This document shows, piece by piece, positions 63,547 to 64,000 of a DNA stretch of 64,000 nucleotides. The notes under the pieces are model-generated. The model ran no database searches, was not told the origin of the DNA, and saw only the letters and a program-made list of their open reading frames with translations. Position 1 is the stretch's first letter. Every line of letters begins with the position of its first letter. The position numbers and the translations under genes were made by a program. The stretch covers positions 1 through 64,000 of the forward strand of contig NZ_FMXO01000012.1 of assembly GCF_900104215.1 (NCBI RefSeq), written 5' to 3'. Source of the stretch: Desulfonatronum thiosulfatophilum. GTDB taxonomy: Bacteria > Desulfobacterota > Desulfovibrionia > Desulfovibrionales > Desulfonatronaceae.

Positions 63547-64000
63547 ATGAACGGAATGAAGATTAAAAAACGGGTACTCATTGTGGAGGATGACGCCTTA
63601 CTGGCCATGGGAGTGGAGGACATGGTCACCAGATTCGGATACCACGCCCTGTCGCCAGTGGCTACGGGAGCAGAGGCCGTCGCCACGGCCCAAGCGATGC
63701 GTCCCGATCTTGTGCTCATGGACATCAATCTGGCGGATCAGATGACCGGGATCAATGCGGCCGAACGTATCCAGACTTTTGCCGATATTCCCATTATCTA
63801 TCTTTCCGGCCATTCCGGTGATCCGATGCTTGAGCAGGCCAAACTGACCAGGCCGTATGGGTACCTGGTCAAGCCGGTTACGGAAGTGGAATTGAAGGCA
63901 TGTTTGGAAATGGCTCTATATCGCCATTCCATGGACAAGAAGCTTCATCAGAGCGAAGAACGTTACAGAAGCATTGTCGAAAACATCAATGATGCACTGA
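63547..64000 (+). CDS. Response regulator with receiver and PAS domain, 3' end outside window
   Basis: The frame is open to the right edge. The visible 151 residues start with a CheY-like receiver (RVLIVEDDALLAMGVEDMV, phospho-acceptor Asp in LVLMDINLAD, IIYLSGHSGD, and the conserved Lys in GYLVKPVTEVEL). A linker and the start of a PAS domain follow (HQSEERYRSIVENINDAL). Such REC-PAS proteins often continue into a histidine kinase or a diguanylate cyclase. An ATG three codons later is also possible. The MITE lies about 130 bases upstream and could affect its promoter. Confidence 0.88.
   Translation, partial: MNGMKIKKRVLIVEDDALLAMGVEDMVTRFGYHALSPVATGAEAVATAQAMRPDLVLMDINLADQMTGINAAERIQTFADIPIIYLSGHSGDPMLEQAKLTRPYGYLVKPVTEVELKACLEMALYRHSMDKKLHQSEERYRSIVENINDAL

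Overview
The window looks like a chromosomal segment of a sulfate-reducing member of the Desulfovibrionales (Desulfovibrionia, formerly Deltaproteobacteria), perhaps a Desulfonatronum-like organism. This placement is an inference from a moderately GC-rich genome, a class I hybrid cluster protein with a CX2CX8CX5C motif, a FlgM neighbour resembling the DVU0524 family, a conserved unknown resembling the Sfum_1244 family, CsrA/FliW next to flgL, and an S15 that appears to start with MVM. It is mostly core genome with thin accessory patches at both ends.

Left edge (1-4600): the C-terminal part of an IS5-like transposase, a large cytosolic multi-PAS hybrid histidine kinase, and a decayed phage-type (Sak4/AAA_24-like) ATPase. 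Then come a conserved protein of unknown function, endonuclease IV and a DUF2071 protein. From 8.1 to 19.2 kb are the pyrimidine genes pyrK-pyrD and pyrB-pyrC, split by a PEP/pyruvate-binding-domain protein without the usual PEP-binding barrel. They are followed by an HD protein with a degenerate CCA-transferase head, rlmN, hisI and hisG. From 19.4 to 22 kb are a TPR-SPOR lipoprotein and a radical SAM protein that seems to use a CTG start overlapping the previous stop codon. From 22.2 to 31.9 kb is an alpha-glucan block (TreS-maltokinase fusion, GlgB, MalQ). It runs into two envelope genes, a TPR protein and a YkuD L,D-transpeptidase, which share the same type of C-terminal NTF2-like domain.

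31.9-43.6 kb is the flagellar hook/rod region. A consensus sigma-28 promoter drives a DVU0524-like gene and flgM on the plus strand. On the minus strand flgF-flgG-flgA-flgH-flgI-flgJ(M23)-flgN-flgK-flgL-csrA-fliW read as one long unit starting at a good sigma-54 promoter. A tRNA-Gly(CCC) separates it from the plus-strand translation cluster rimP-nusA-ylxR-infB-DUF503-rbfA-DHH phosphoesterase-truB-rpsO-pnp, which ends at a strong UUCG terminator.

The right end holds an ATP-grasp/glycosyltransferase pair, recN, transaldolase, a secreted CAP-domain protein and a MazF-type toxin-antitoxin pair with a palindromic operator. It continues with hcp behind an FNR/HcpR-like box, a 252-bp palindromic MITE-like insertion with 10-bp flanking direct repeats, and the start of a response regulator with a PAS domain that runs off the window. 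No CRISPR array, rRNA or complete prophage is visible. The least explained items are the two long palindromic repeats, the enzymatically degenerate CCA-like HD protein, the unusual C-terminal domain of the PEP-synthase-like protein, and Asp-box-like motifs in FlgK and FlgL.
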